This document shows, piece by piece, positions 40,246-50,849 of a DNA stretch of 64,000 bases. A program made the position numbers and the translations under genes. Positions within the stretch are counted from its first letter, which is position 1; every line of letters starts with the position of its first letter. The notes beneath the pieces are model-generated. The model was not told the origin of the DNA. It saw only the letters and a program-made list of their open reading frames with translations, and searched no databases. Source of the stretch: Prorocentrum cordatum (Eukaryota > Sar > Dinophyceae > Prorocentrales > Prorocentraceae); assembly GCA_963575745.1 (NCBI GenBank), contig CAUYUJ010018620.1, forward strand, positions 110,001 to 174,000. Reading direction: 5' to 3'.

Positions 40246-41634
40246 GGGGGCCGGGCCATGGCCCCAGGCGCGGGCGCAACCTTGGCGGTGAGCGCCGCGG
40301 TCGGTGCCCCCGCGGCCCGGGCGGCCCTGCGGCTGGCGGGTGGCTTGCTGGCGGCGGTGGTGGCGGCCTCCACCACCTGCCCAGCCTTCGCGTGCCACCA
40401 GCCCGCCTGGGCGCCCACGCCGCCGCACCCGCCGCCGCCGCCTCCGGCCTTGGGCGCGGAGGCCGCGGCGGCCGCGGTGGTGGAGGGGCTCGCGCCGCGG
40501 CTGGCCAACGCCCCCCCGGCACCTGCCACCTGCCCTTCGGCGGAGGCAGTGGCGCTGCTGGAGCGGCCGCCGCCCGCGGGCCCTGCTGGCGCCCCCGGGG
40601 CGGAGCCGCCCTCCGAGGCCGGCCCGGCCCTGACGCCAGAGACCTCTCCAGGCGTGGTGCTGGCGTGGGGGCTCGCCGTGAGTGAGCTCGCATCCTGGTG
40701 GGCTGCTGCTGCGCTGCGACCGCCCGTCGCCATGCTGGCCCCCTTTCGTCGGCGCCGAGGAGGTCGGACAGTCCTGCGGGCGGACGGCGCAAGCGCCGAG
40801 GTAGGGGAGTGGCGCAGTGACTTGCGACCTGGTCTACGATTGGGGCTCTGGCATCCGCGGGATACTGTGTGGCACGAGCGCCTCCTGCTGTAGCCTGCGG
40901 GCGGGAAATGCTGGTGGATCCTCGCGCCCGACCTGGATAGATACGCAGAGGACATGACGGGCGACATCGGCGACGGCTGCAAAAGGGCCTTCGCTTGTGC
41001 GCCAGACGGGGCGGCCCCAGCCTTGGTTCGCGGCGCTTTGCATAGGTTTTCGGAGCCCGCCGGCAGGCAGCAGTTCAAAGGTCCGGCGATCAGCTCACGG
41101 TCGGAGCAGCTGCGCCACGTTGCCGGAGGTGCGGCCGCCGACCCCGAGGAGATGTCGGCCTGGGACGGTGCGGTGCATTCCTTATCAGAGGCGCGCCGTC
41201 GGCTGCCACTGCGTGGGAGCGAAGAGGCGGCGGGCGGCACCTCGACACCGCGTGGGCCTGAGCCATTGCTGGACGCACCGCCGCCTGGGCCCGACGTTGT
41301 CATTGCAGCCTCCGGCTCGGTCGAGCCGCCGGAGGGTTGCGGCCGGGTGATCAGCTCGCCTGGGCGGATCCCCGTCGGCGCGGAGATGGCCCTGGAGCAG
41401 GGAAGTGCGCGGCTGGATGGCGCCCGCGCGATGATCAGGGGCAGCTCCGCGTGGCTGCTTGTGGAGGCAGTGCGCATCGGAATGGTCGACGCCTACAGGG
41501 GCAGCCGCCCGCGGGAGTTCATTGGGCTCTTGGGGGGCGACATCGCGGCGCGGCTGCTGACCTGGGCAGCCCGGCGGGCGCGTCGCGGCCCACCGTCGGT
41601 GACCCCGACGTGGGGGCTGGCGAGAAGGACCTGA
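40246..41634 (+). pseudogene. Element 4 leader ORF, interrupted by TAG
   Basis: One frame broken by TAG at 40891-40893. The first part is Ala/Pro/Gly-rich, then RLGLWHPRDTVWHERLLL, the stop, and in the same frame GGKCWWILAPDLDRYAEDMT, PALVRGALHRFSEP, RGSSAWLLVEAVRIGMVDAY, to TGA 41632-41634. The W-H-E-R-L...W-x-I-L-x-P-D-x-D-x-Y-x-E-D pattern is one I associate with leader ORFs of dinoflagellate YR elements, from memory. Function unknown. Confidence 0.5.
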
Positions 41635-42290
41635 GGGAGAGGCTTAAGGCCCCCGCCCCCGATGGGGGCACCCGAGGCCGACGCTGGCGAAGACGCGAGA
41701 ACACTGTGGGCCCGGCGCGGCGAGCGAGGCGAGCGCCGCAAGCCGCGGCGAGACCCAGAGGTCTCAAAAGTGATGATTATTGATCGGGCTGTTTCTTGCT
41801 ATGATGATGATGTATGTATCGACCATACGTTGGCAACAACAACAACAATTGGTCGGAACATGCCAACATAATATATACATATGTTGCACGTATTAACAAA
41901 CTTCAAAAAAGCTCAAACACACATACAACATTCACAACCCGCGGAATTCCATCAACAGAATATCACATACGCCATGTTCGCTCGCTGTGAGAATTGATGA
42001 ACATTGTGCGGTGTTTCCGTGAACGGCGTCGCTGGCCCTGAATAGTTTGTCTGCGATCCCTGGTCCTGGAGCCGTCTTGCGGCCACTGGCTGGCTCGTCG
42101 ATCTGCCGCGGTTGTCGCTGTTGCGGGCCTTCTCGCCGCATATGCGCCCCGAGAACCTCCCAACTCCTCATATCCTCACTCCTCCGTCTAGCCGTTTTGG
42201 CACATGCCCAGCACGATCGACTGGGTTTTACCCCCGAAGGGGAGAGCCTGGACCACGCCTGTCGGCCGCGCCCCTCGCCGCGGCAGTGTC
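41635..42290. other. Left edge of the island
   Basis: After the leader ORF the DNA turns AT-rich at about 41,770. ATGATTATTGATCGG at 41,773-41,787 recurs at the right edge (57,216-57,230). CAACAACAACAACAATT and TATATACATATG follow. No gene is recognised on either strand up to 42,290. Confidence 0.45.
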
Positions 42291-42293
42291 GAC

Positions 42294-42937
42294 ATGTCGG
42301 GCCCGGCGGGGGCTGATGGCGCAGCAGCTGCGCAGCCCGACTCATGCGATGTCGAGACGGCGGCTGGCGACCTCGCCGAGGGCGAGGCCATCGCCGCCGC
42401 CGCCGCGGAGGACGGCGCAACCTTCGTCGAGGTGGGCCCCCCCTTCGCCGTCGGCGCGGCCGCCGATGAGCAGCATGACGGCGCGGCCGCCGATGAGCAG
42501 CGTGACGGCGCGGCCGCCGACGAGCAGCATGACGGCGCGGCCATCGAGGAGAAGCGCGATGGCGCGGAGCTGCAGGTAGAGCAGACGCTCGTGGAGAGCA
42601 TGGCGGCCATCGAGGAGAAGTGCGATGGCGCTGAGCAGCAGGTAGAGCAGGCGCTCGCGGAGAGCATGGCCAGCAAGGAGGCGGACGATCAGCGCCGCCA
42701 TCAGCTCGAGCTCGAGTACAAGCGCGCTCTCCAGGAGAGCAAGGCCGCCGCGAAGGTCAAGAGTGGCGCCGAGAGCGCCGAGGCGAGCGCGGCGTGTCCG
42801 TCGTGGCAGGGGAAGGTGTCCGACCAGAAGTACAGGGATCGCATGGTCTTAATCGGGTCACCTTCTCACGTCGATCTCGCCTCTCGATCTCACCTCTCGA
42901 TCCTCGCGTCTCGATCTCACCTCTCTATCGTCTGATT
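42294..42937 (+). CDS. Unidentified acidic, repeat-containing protein or exon
   Basis: From ATG 42294: MSGPAGADGAAAAQPDSCDV, acidic/Ala-rich, then a near-perfect 11-residue repeat DEQHDGAAA (three copies, 42,467-42,545). EEKRDGAELQVEQTLVES and EEKCDGAEQQVEQALAES, a second repeat, follow. Next comes a charged coiled-coil-like EADDQRRHQLELEYKRALQE. The last ~25 residues, encoded by TCACCTCTCGATC repeats, are probably not coding, so the true exon may end near 42,850. No family is recognised. Confidence 0.45.
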
Positions 42938-43030
42938 CTCACGCCGACCTCACCTCTCGATCCTCACCCCATCGATTCGATGCCGACCTCACCTCTCGAT
43001 TCTCACCCTATCGATTCGATGGCGACCTCA
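42860..43030. repeat. CACCTCTCGATC short tandem repeat
   Basis: Imperfect TCACCTCTCGAT and ACCCCATCGATTCGATG repeats. Confidence 0.85.
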
Positions 43031-43179
43031 CCTCTCGTCTGGTCAACGCTCACCATCCGTCCTGCCGCCAGGAGGCGCGCGTGGGCCCCGACGGCAGGAT
43101 TCGCGGTGGACTGCCGCCTTCGTGCGCATCCACTCGGACTCCGTCGGTGGCGGCTTCGATCGACGAGGACCGCGGCTCC

Positions 43180-43760
43180 TTCTCATCGTCCTTCTCGTCG
43201 TCCTCTCCGTCCGTTTGCTCACTCGTCATCATTATCCGTACTCCTCCTCCTCGTATTCGTCCTCGCCCTCCTCCTCCACCTCCTCCGCCGTGGCCTCCTC
43301 CTCCTCCTCCTCACCCTCGCCCCTCCTCCCTCTCCTTACCCCTCTGCCCTCGCCATCCCGCCGCATTATCCTCCTCCGACTTGTATTCTTGCTCCACCAT
43401 CGTCGTCGCCGTCGCTGCGCCGCCGACGCGCCCCCCGCCGCCAGGACAACAGCGACGACGACCCGGACGACCGCAGCCTCGCGCCCATCGTGGGCCTGGA
43501 CACTTCTCCGTATTCAACTCCTGCCTCCCTGGCTCATCTCCCCCGCCCTGTCCACCCCCTCCTCCTCTAAGTTCTCCTCCTCCTCCTCCTCCTCCTCCTC
43601 GTCGCCCCTCCCCCATCCTCCTCCTCGCCCGCCTCCTCCCCCTCCTCATCCTCGTCCTCCTCTTCCTCATTCTCCTCCGTCTTCTCTTCTTCATCCTCGT
43701 CCCCCTCCCCTCCTCCCCATCAGCATCTTCCCCCCCCCCCCCTCGCCCCTCGCCTCGCTG
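43180..43760. repeat. (CCT)n polypyrimidine block
   Basis: CCTCCTCCTCGT-type DNA, with no supported gene. Confidence 0.9.
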
Positions 43761-43761
43761 T

Positions 43762-43810
43762 CGAAATCCATCGCAATTTCCATCGCGATGGAATCTGCGG
43801 TGGATTTCGC
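43762..43810. repeat. CATCGCGATG palindrome, copy 1
   Basis: Imperfect dyad centred at 43785/43786 with CGAAATCCA and TGGATTTCG at the outside. About 16 of 20 arm positions pair. Confidence 0.75.
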
Positions 43811-43935
43811 GACCCCTGCGCCTCGCCCGCGCCCCCCCTGCGGTCGCGAGGAGAGCAGCGCCCGACGGCGCAAGCTGGTGGCGCTGGCGACGCAGCACAT
43901 GTTCTCGAGCTTCGAGGCCAGCCGCCGCCGTGCTC
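43789..43935 (+). CDS. Short unidentified exon-like ORF
   Basis: ATG inside the palindrome gives MESAVDFATPAPRPRPPCGR then ESSARRRKLVALATQHMFSS and FEASRRRAP before running into CCT repeat. Codon use is GC-rich and less repetitive than its surroundings. No family is recognised. Confidence 0.3.
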
Positions 43936-44100
43936 CTCCTCCTCCTCCTCCTCCTACTCCTCCTCCTCCTCCTCCTCCTCCTCCTCCTCCTCCTCCTCCT
44001 CTTCCTTCTCCTCCTCCTCCTCCTCTCCCTCCTCCTCGCCCCCCCCCCCCCCCCCCCCCTCATCCTCCTCATCCCCCTCCCCCTCCCCATGCCATCGCCT
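43936..44100. repeat. (CCT)n with C tract
   Basis: CCT repeat and a run of C at about 44,040-44,059. Confidence 0.95.
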
Positions 44101-44115
44101 CCTCCATCCAAGACA

Positions 44116-44560
44116 GATGCATCGCACGTCCGCCAGCCCGATGCATCTGGACCGATGCATCGGGGGCCGATGCATCGCCCGCCCGTCTGATGCATCCATG
44201 TCGCGAGCATCATCCGATGCATCCGTCTAGACCTGGATCTCGCATCGCATGCCCGCACGATGCATCGCACGTCCGCCAGCCCGATGCATCTGGACCGATG
44301 CATCGGGAGCTGATGCATCGCCCGCCCGTCTGATGCATCCATGTCGCGAGCATCATCCGATGCATCCGTCTAGATCTGGATCTCGCATCGCCTGCCCGTG
44401 CGATGCATCGCACGCCCGCCAGCCCGATGCATCTGGACCGATGCATCGGGAGCCGATGCATCGCCCGCCCGTCTGATGCATCCATGTCGCGAGCATCATC
44501 CGATGCATCCGTCTGGATCTGGATCTCGCATCGCCTGCCCGTGCGATGCATCGTCGCGTG
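44116..44560. repeat. 143-bp satellite with GATGCATC octamers
   Basis: Units start at 44116, 44259 and 44402, with a partial fourth at 44545. Each unit has six GATGCATC palindromic octamers, plus CCATGTCGCGAGCATCATCC and CTGGATCTCGCATCGC(A/C)TG. Copies differ at few positions. Because 143 is not a multiple of 3, His/Met/Cys-rich ORFs appear in all frames and on both strands; they are artefacts. Confidence 0.95.
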
Positions 44561-44779
44561 CCAGGCATCGCATCCGTCCGTTGCTGTTTCGGCTCGCGGA
44601 TCCATGCGCTAGCGGTGGGTCAGCTACATGTCGGATGATGGCGTGAATGATCGGCTGTTGCAGATTTGGGCCTTCCACATCACGAAAGTAGATCAAACCA
44701 AACCTAACATGCGAGGCCGACGCCGGCCTCGTTTTTCGAAATCGACCGTGCAGTCGATTGGAAAAGCGAGCGACCGACA

Positions 44780-44830
44780 AGCGTGGCCCTGCCCCCCCCC
44801 CCCCCCCCTGCCCCCCCCCCCCCCGAGGTT
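44780..44830. repeat. C-rich homopolymer tract
   Basis: Two C runs interrupted by TG. It breaks any reading frame. Confidence 0.9.
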
Positions 44831-45383
44831 GATAGTTTGAAGTGCGCGACAGCGCCCTACGAGGCGGCCTCGGCGAGCAAGGAGTCGCTCCTCGAACGCG
44901 CGGCATTCATCAGGGACACCCGATCGTGTGTTCGCACGGTGCCCAAGCCGATGCGAACGGTTCTGGGGGACATTGAATCAACATCGCACATATTCCTCAA
45001 TAAAAACACACCCCCAGAACATCAGTGTTGGTTTGATGGGGCCGAGGCTTTACCTCGAGAGCTGGTGCGACGAAACGAAGATCACTGGCACCTGGCAGAT
45101 GCGGCGGACAGCTGGGTCACCGACGCGTCAAACCACATCAGGAACCTTCTGCGCCACGCTGATCAAGCGCGCCTCAAGACCTCGGAAGTTCGAACACCCT
45201 CCCATCCCACATTGGAGATGCAAGCCTGGGGGCATGTGCCATGGGCCTGAGCTCGGACAAACCAGCCCTGCATGTCCGTTCGGGTGGAAGGGAGCATCCG
45301 AGAGGAACTCAGCGTGGGCAACAGTGTTCGACGAGCGCCCCCACGAGGACCGATGCGCGTGTAATCCCAACTCGAGATCACGT

Positions 45384-45423
45384 TTCCATCGCAATTTCCA
45401 TCGCGATGGAAATTGCGATGGAA
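45384..45423. repeat. CATCGCGATG palindrome, copy 2, perfect 40 bp
   Basis: Left half TTCCATCGCAATTTCCATCG; the right half is its exact reverse complement, with no spacer. Centre is between 45403 and 45404. Confidence 0.95.
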
Positions 45424-45462
45424 CATGATATCGATCGTTTGCGCTCCCAGGAAAACTCCGTG

Positions 45463-46555
45463 ATGGAGAGGCCATCGGGCAGGCCGCAGAAACAGCAGAA
45501 GGTGTCCACGGATTTGCCCATCCTGGAGGTGCTGCAGGGGTGGAACCTTGGATGCACTGGCGCGATTCAGGGGCCAGTGGGGGACTCAATCGGTCAACGC
45601 ACACACACGCGCAAAACGTCGATGTGGAACGCCCAAATCTGCAAAACCTGTTTGCTCCTCACGGGGCGTGGCGTTACAAAGTCGGCGAGGCGGCGATCCC
45701 TGAGTACGTCGCGGCCACGCCGTCCGAGGATGAGAAATATTTGGTCGCCGTGTTCGATGACGGCCTGCGATGGGAGATTCCGAATACCAGTGGGGAGCTT
45801 GAACATGATGCCAAATCCAGCCGTGGCTCCCTAATTTTTTCAATGGGGAAAAATATGGCGAGGCCGCCAAGATGCAGCTCGTCGAGAAAAAGGATGCGAG
45901 ATGGATTCAAATGACAAAGGGGAAGGGCCAGGTGTTTCAGTTCATCTTTCCACCGCATCTTGAGGAAGCTACTAAAACTGTCAGTATATCATGGGGCTCG
46001 AAATACACCAGCGGCGCGATGGACAAGCCGCAGATCGAGTCGCACAAGCAGCAGTGGCTCAAGGAGCGCGAGCCGAGCGAGGGGGCCGTCAAGAAGCGGC
46101 CCGATGAGCCAGGGGGCGGCGCCGAGGCCGACAACGAGGCCGAGGCCGAGGGCGAGGCCGAGGCCGAGGCCGAGCCGGGGGATGGCGAGGAGGAGCCGCA
46201 TCAGAGTGGCGGCGAGGACGAGGAGGAGAACGACGACGAGGAGAAGACCGACCCGCCGCCCGTGGCGCTGAAGAACCCATCGGTCGCACCGAAGCCCAAG
46301 GCGGTGCTGCAGAAACCGTCGGCCGCGCCGAGCACTCCCGAGCAGCCGTCAGCCGAGCCAGCTGCGAGCCCCGCAGCGCCCAGCGCAACAGCTGCGAGCC
46401 CCGCGGCGCCCAGCGCGCCAGCCTCGAGCCCGCGAGCCCCGACGCAGCCAGCCCCGAATTCGGAGAGGAAGAGGAAGGGGCCTGCGTCGCCGAAGGTGAC
46501 CCTCCTTCAGGGCCGGGCGCCATCCCAACGGATTGGATGGAATGGTGAGCTGTAG
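45463..46555 (+). pseudogene. Unidentified coding region, frame-shifted
   Basis: Three frames in order: MERPSGRPQKQQKVSTDLPI and LEVLQGWNLGCTGAIQ (from 45,463); VDVERPNLQNLFAPHGAWRY, KVGEAAIPEYVAATPSEDEK, YLVAVFDDGLRWEIPNTSGE (about 45,620-45,835); then, past a T run near 45,840, MQLVEKKDARWIQMTKGKGQ and VFQFIFPPHLEEATKTVSIS (from 45,872). An acidic Glu/Ala tract and a Pro/Ser/Ala tail follow, to TAG 46553-46555. It is a protein with a globular start and low-complexity tail. No family is recognised. Introns rather than frameshifts are possible. Confidence 0.4.
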
Positions 46556-46859
46556 AATGTCAGACCCGTCGGGGAGAAGAGATGAGAGGAGGGGGGAGGA
46601 CGACTGGGGATGTGACGGGATGGGCGAGGGTGGGAGAGGATAGTGAGGAGATAGGGGGGCAGAGAGATCGAGAAGGAATGAGAGAGCGAGAGAGTCGGGA
46701 CAAACGGCAGGGTGTTGTCATCATGCCTTTTCGCTCTCATTCGATTTCCAGCTTCTCGATCTCCTCGATTCTGCCGTGCGCGCCTCCTCCGAGACACTTC
46801 GTCCCGCCTGATCCTCGACCCCTGATCTGCCACCGCGGTGGAGGGACATAGTGAGGATG

Positions 46860-47040
46860 AAGAGGAAGATGGGGAGGAGGAGGAGGAGGAGGAGGATGTG
46901 GATGGGGCGGAGAATTCAGGAGGCCTCGGACAGTAGAGGAGGAGGATGAGAGCGACGATGAGGAGGAGTGAGACGATGGAGGAGGAGGAGGGGGAGGAGC
47001 AGGATGAAGCGGGGAGGAGGAGGGGGGCATGAGGAGGACA
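46860..47040. repeat. (GGA)n polypurine block
   Basis: GGA/GATGAG repeat before the next coding fragment. Confidence 0.9.
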
Positions 47041-47645
47041 GGGCGAGGAGGAGCGCGCCAGGACGCCCTGAGCAAGTCCATCCGCGATCGGGACACGCCC
47101 GATGAGTTGTCAATCTTCGACAACCTGAAGTCAATGTACAAGAGCCGCCAGACGACGGAGTACATGTCCCAGAAAGGTCACGACGACCTCGATGCGACAA
47201 TGCGCGGGCTGCTGGCTGACGTGGACAAGGATGGCCACTTGACCGACCCAGAGCGCTGGGGCCTGCCGTTCGCTGGCTCCAGCAAGAACACGGACGCGCG
47301 CTGAACCAGAAGCTCGGCAGGAACCGCGGGACCCTCAAAGAGGAGATCGCCTTCTGGAACGACATCGCCAGCGGCGGCTACGCGATCACAACGGACGGCA
47401 AGGAGAACGCCACGGTGGCCAGCCGCTGGCAACGGGCGCTCAAAGACGACCCCGAGATGGCAGGGCGGCGCGACAAGATAACGGGGGTCGCCAACTACAA
47501 ACAGAAGGACGCTTTCAGAAAAGCGTGGGCCGAGGAAGAACACGGGAAAGTCAAGGACACCCCGGGGGCCGAACACGAAGCACCAGTTACCCCATCTGCA
47601 CCATCCCTGCCGCGCCCCTCTGTGGATGCGTGTTGGGGTGCTTGA
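47041..47645 (+). pseudogene. Unidentified coding fragment, frame-shifted
   Basis: First frame: DALSKSIRDRDTPDELSIFD, NLKSMYKSRQTTEYMSQKGH, DLDATMRGLLADVDKDGHLT, to TGA 47302-47304. A shift near 47,290 gives LNQKLGRNRGTLKEEIAFWN, ATVASRWQRALKDDPEMAGR, NYKQKDAFRKAWAEEEHGKV, to TGA 47643-47645. The W-x-R-A-x-K-x-D...K-x-x-F-R-x-x-W-A block resembles a protein type I believe is multicopy in dinoflagellates; I cannot name it. Possibly an exon set. Confidence 0.4.
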
Positions 47646-47664
47646 GCAACGCTTGAACGCTCTC

Positions 47665-47698
47665 CATCGCGAAGCCCATCGCGATGGGGTTCGCGATG
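47665..47698. repeat. CATCGCGATG palindrome, copy 3
   Basis: CATCGCGAAGCCCATCG then CGATGGGGTTCGCGATG: 16 of 17 arm positions pair, although the arm sequence (CGAAGCCC) differs from copy 2 (CAATTTCC). Confidence 0.9.
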
Positions 47699-47704
47699 TG
47701 AGTT

Positions 47705-47822
47705 CAGGGGGGCGAGGAGGAAACGCAGCATGAGGCGGAGGAGGAAGATGAGGAGGAGGAGGATGGAAGAGAGGAGGAGGAGGAGGAGGAGGACGAGGAG
47801 GAGGAGGAGGAGGGGGATGCAC
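47705..47822. repeat. (GGA)n polypurine block
   Basis: GGAGGAGGAGGAC-type repeat. Confidence 0.9.
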
Positions 47823-48234
47823 TGGCCAGCCCAGGAGCTCGCTAAGAAGGTGGCGACAGGGTCCCGCCAGGACTTTACAAAAGGGGACATACCTCCCGTT
47901 GGGGAGGATCGCGCGGCTCGAAGGAGGAGGCAAACTGTGGCGGCTGCAGGCAGCTCGGGCGCGATCGAAGCACGAGTCGGATACCGCCCTACCGACGGGC
48001 CTCCATGGGGCCCAAATCCTGTCCTGGAGCTGGTGTTCGCGTGACAGTTCCGCTTGCCCCATCGGTCGGGGTGGCCAGGCGTGCGCAGGGGATGCTGGGG
48101 GAGGGTGCCCCATTAGGCGTCGAAGTACTTCGCGAAATGTATGCAGATGGGCCCTCCGTGGGTGGTCTATTGTCCACTCGCGGAGGCGCTCAGGGCGCTC
48201 TATCTGGAGACCGTCTTTTCCTTTGCTCGCCTCG

Positions 48235-48510
48235 TTCGTTCGATGGTTCGATGGTCGACCATCGGATCTGGCCAGGTCAGCGCGATCGGCCAGACCGACG
48301 GTCGATCGTTCGATGGTCGATCATCGGATCGACAGGCGGGTCAGATCAGCGCGGTCGGGCCGACCGACGTTCGATCGTCAGATGGCAGTTCGTCGGATCG
48401 GCGCGTCGACGGGTCTGATCAGCCCGGCCGACGTTCGATCGGGCGATGATCCATCATATGATCGGCACGGTCGATCGATCGATCGATCGACAAATCGATC
48501 GATCGCGCAG
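48235..48510. repeat. ~65-bp repeat with CGATGGTCGACCATCG dyads and (GATC)n
   Basis: Three diverged units near 48,250, 48,312 and 48,376, each with CGATGGTCGA(C/T)CATCG or a remnant plus GTCAG(A)TCAGC. It ends in (GATC)n at 48,468-48,505. Confidence 0.7.
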
Positions 48511-48542
48511 CGACGGGGGTGAGACGGAAGCCTAAGGGCTTC

Positions 48543-49325
48543 ATGAACACGTTCACCCAGACGTGGGAGAAGCACCAGGAGTGGCACCGCGCGGCGGTGG
48601 AGGGGAATGCGGCGCCCGCGTTGACGGGCGGTGGGGAGGCGGCTGCTGGAGCGGCGGCTGCAGGAGCACCAGCAGCAGGAGGCGCGGGCGGCCAGGCAGG
48701 AGCTGCGGAGCCCGCAGGTGGCGAGTCGATGAAGCGCAGTCGCGGTGGTGACGACACACCGCCGACGGAGACGCATGCGCAGAAGAAGGCCAGGCTGGCG
48801 CGCGAGAAGCGGGCAGCAGCGGCGGCGGCCGCTGGCGAGGGAGAGGACGGCAAGCCCGCAACGCCTGCGCAGAAGAAGGCCAGGCTGGCGCGCGAGAAGC
48901 AGTCTGGCGCTGACTCCAGCGCGCCGAGGGCCAAGAGCGAGTTTGCCGTGGACGTGGCCAAGGCGAAGAAGCAGCTGCAGCGCTACCAGGGCTTCACCTC
49001 GCAGGTGATGTTCCTCAAGAAGAATTCTGAGACGAAGCCCGACTGGTGCTGGGCCAAGACCGACGACGACTTCAAGGGCCTGCAGGACAATCTGGGCATC
49101 CTCGAGGATCGGGTGTCCACGGATGTGCTCTTGTCCACGACTATCTCCATGGGCGTCGGAGACGACAAGGACTTCGTCAAGAAGCTGAAGCAGGTGCACA
49201 AGGACGAGGTCCACCTGCAGGCGATCAAGGCGCTCATCGGGCTGGAGAAGGACCTGGACGCGATCGCCGAGCTTGCCGAGACGGTCATGGAGGTGGCCGC
49301 GGTGAAGTCGAGGCGCAAGCCGTAG
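48543..49325 (+). CDS. Unidentified protein with helical C-terminal domain
   Basis: Uninterrupted frame from ATG 48543 to TAG 49323-49325. N-terminus MNTFTQTWEKHQEWHRAAVE, then an Ala/Gly linker. A duplicated basic motif AQKKARLAREK occurs near 48,779 and 48,869 (nuclear-localisation-like). The C-terminal domain is helix-rich: FAVDVAKAKKQLQRYQGFTS, KPDWCWAKTDDDFKGLQDNL, KDLDAIAELAETVMEVAAVK. It is the longest apparently intact non-element ORF here. The W-C-W-A...helical end resembles a protein type I believe is common in dinoflagellate genomes; no function is known to me. Confidence 0.55.
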   Translation: MNTFTQTWEKHQEWHRAAVEGNAAPALTGGGEAAAGAAAAGAPAAGGAGGQAGAAEPAGGESMKRSRGGDDTPPTETHAQKKARLAREKRAAAAAAAGEGEDGKPATPAQKKARLAREKQSGADSSAPRAKSEFAVDVAKAKKQLQRYQGFTSQVMFLKKNSETKPDWCWAKTDDDFKGLQDNLGILEDRVSTDVLLSTTISMGVGDDKDFVKKLKQVHKDEVHLQAIKALIGLEKDLDAIAELAETVMEVAAVKSRRKP

Positions 49326-49439
49326 CAGCGCACGAGCGCGGCCACTCCAGCGCTGCGATCGGCCTGGCGGAGGCCGGCCGAGCAGCAAAGCCAGCAGCCA
49401 GGAGCGATTTCCAGGACGGGCCCCGGGAAACTCAGAGAA

Positions 49440-49500
49440 ATATTGCGATGGAAAATGCGACGGATTTTCACCCAACATGATGCGATGGAAATTGCAAAAT
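49440..49500. repeat. Palindrome half-sites
   Basis: TTGCGATGGAAAATGCGACG and ATGCGATGGAAATTGC are unpaired half-copies of the palindrome family about 60-100 bp before copy 4. Confidence 0.65.
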
Positions 49501-49533
49501 AAGCGAGTGTTTCCAGGGAAACCGCAGAAATCC

Positions 49534-49579
49534 AAATTCCATCGCAAATTCCATCGCGATGGAAATTGCGATGGAATTT
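49534..49579. repeat. CATCGCGATG palindrome, copy 4
   Basis: 46-bp dyad centred at 49556/49557 with a single mismatch; the arms extend to AAATTCC and GGAATTT. Confidence 0.95.
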
Positions 49580-49631
49580 TGGGCCCCTCGGATCCCGACC
49601 GATCCTGACTGATTTTCAGCTGGTGCGTCCT

Positions 49632-49795
49632 TGTATCCGATCAATTTCTCTTGTGCCCGATCAATAGTGCTTGTAGCCGGCCAAATCTCAGAGTTTTGTT
49701 GGGAGTTTGAGGCTGTGCCAACGTGTGTCCCCGATCAATAGTTTTTGTCCCCGATCAATAGTTCCTGTCCACCCGATCAATAACCAGTCGACGAG
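49632..49795. repeat. CCCGATCAATAG dispersed short repeat
   Basis: CCCGATCAATAGT-TTTGTCC-type motif about five times. Its reverse complement, ATTGATCGGG, occurs at both edges of the island (41,780 and 57,193-57,230). Confidence 0.75.
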
Positions 49796-49807
49796 AGATG
49801 AGCCGAG

Positions 49808-50105
49808 CCCCCTCCTCCTCCTCCTCCTCCTCCTCCTCGATCCTCCTCCTCCTCCTCGATCCTCCTCCTCCTCCTGCTCCTCCTCCTCCTGCTCCTCCTC
49901 CTCCTCATCATCGCCCTCCTCCTCTCTCCCCCCAATCCTCCTCCTCCTCCTCCTCCTCCTCCTCCTCCTCCTCATCCTGCTCCTTCTCCTCCTGCTTCTC
50001 CTCCTCCTCCTCCTCGCCCTCCTCTTCTCTCCCCCAATCCTCTTCCTCCTCCTCCTCCTCCTCCTCATCCTCCTCATCCTCCTCATCCTCGTCATCGTCA
50101 CCCCT
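49808..50105. repeat. (CCT)n polypyrimidine block
   Basis: CCT repeat with GAT interruptions. Confidence 0.95.
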
Positions 50106-50109
50106 CCCC

Positions 50110-50460
50110 ACCCACCCCGTGGGGGAACGCATGTCGCGAACATCAGCACAATAACAACCATGGCAACTTGAGGGCGACGTCGATCGCACTGGCATGATAC
50201 ATCTTCTGCTCGCAGGCACGTTTAAGGCCTGTGCTTTCACGCAGGGCGGTCGCCGTGTCTCGAGGCGATGCGCCCGCGTCTTCGCTGGCGACGCTCGCGC
50301 TGTGGGGGGCTGCGCGACTGCTCGCTTCCCGTCTCGGCATAATGCTGAAAACACCTGAACAGATGATGGCGGCGGTCGTGCGTCACAAGACATTCCGTAG
50401 ATACCCGAGACTCCCCGACGCCGAGCAGCTGGTGCATGTGACACCTCGGGGCGCGGTGGT
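50110..50460. other. Stretch without a recognised gene
   Basis: GC-rich, with short ORFs on both strands and no recognisable domain. Confidence 0.45.
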
Positions 50461-50757
50461 GACCTCCTCCCCCTCCTGCCCCTCGGACTCCCCCTCCTCC
50501 CCCTCCTCCTCCTCCTCCTCCCCCCCCTCCCCTCGTCCCCATCCCCCTCGCCCCATCGTCCTCGGATGGCCTCGGATTCGCTGGGGCTCTAGGGCCGATG
50601 CGAGCCTCAGATGGCCGCGCCCTCATCCCCATCCCCCTCGCCCCCTCGTCCTCGGATGGCCTCGGATTCGCTGGAGCTCTAGGGCCGATGCGAGCCTCAG
50701 ATGGCCGCGTATTCGTGAGAACTCTCGGGCCGGTGCGAGCCTCGAAGTGCCTCGGTA
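50460..50757. repeat. 90-bp tandem repeat after a CCT run
   Basis: Two copies (from about 50,541 and 50,631) of a unit with CTCGGATGGCCTCGGATTCG and CTCTAGGGCCGATGCGAGCC, and a diverged third from about 50,700. Confidence 0.85.
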
Positions 50758-50849
50758 GCGCCGGGCCTTAAAGAGTTCGGGGGGCGGCGAGGATGGCGGG
50801 GAGGAGGATGGGGAGGGTGGCGAGAACGAGGAGGGGGGGGAGGGTGAAC

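Noticed and set aside
43311-44342. His/Met/Cys/Arg-rich ORF on the minus strand
   Set aside because: Produced by the GATGCATC satellite and CCT repeats.
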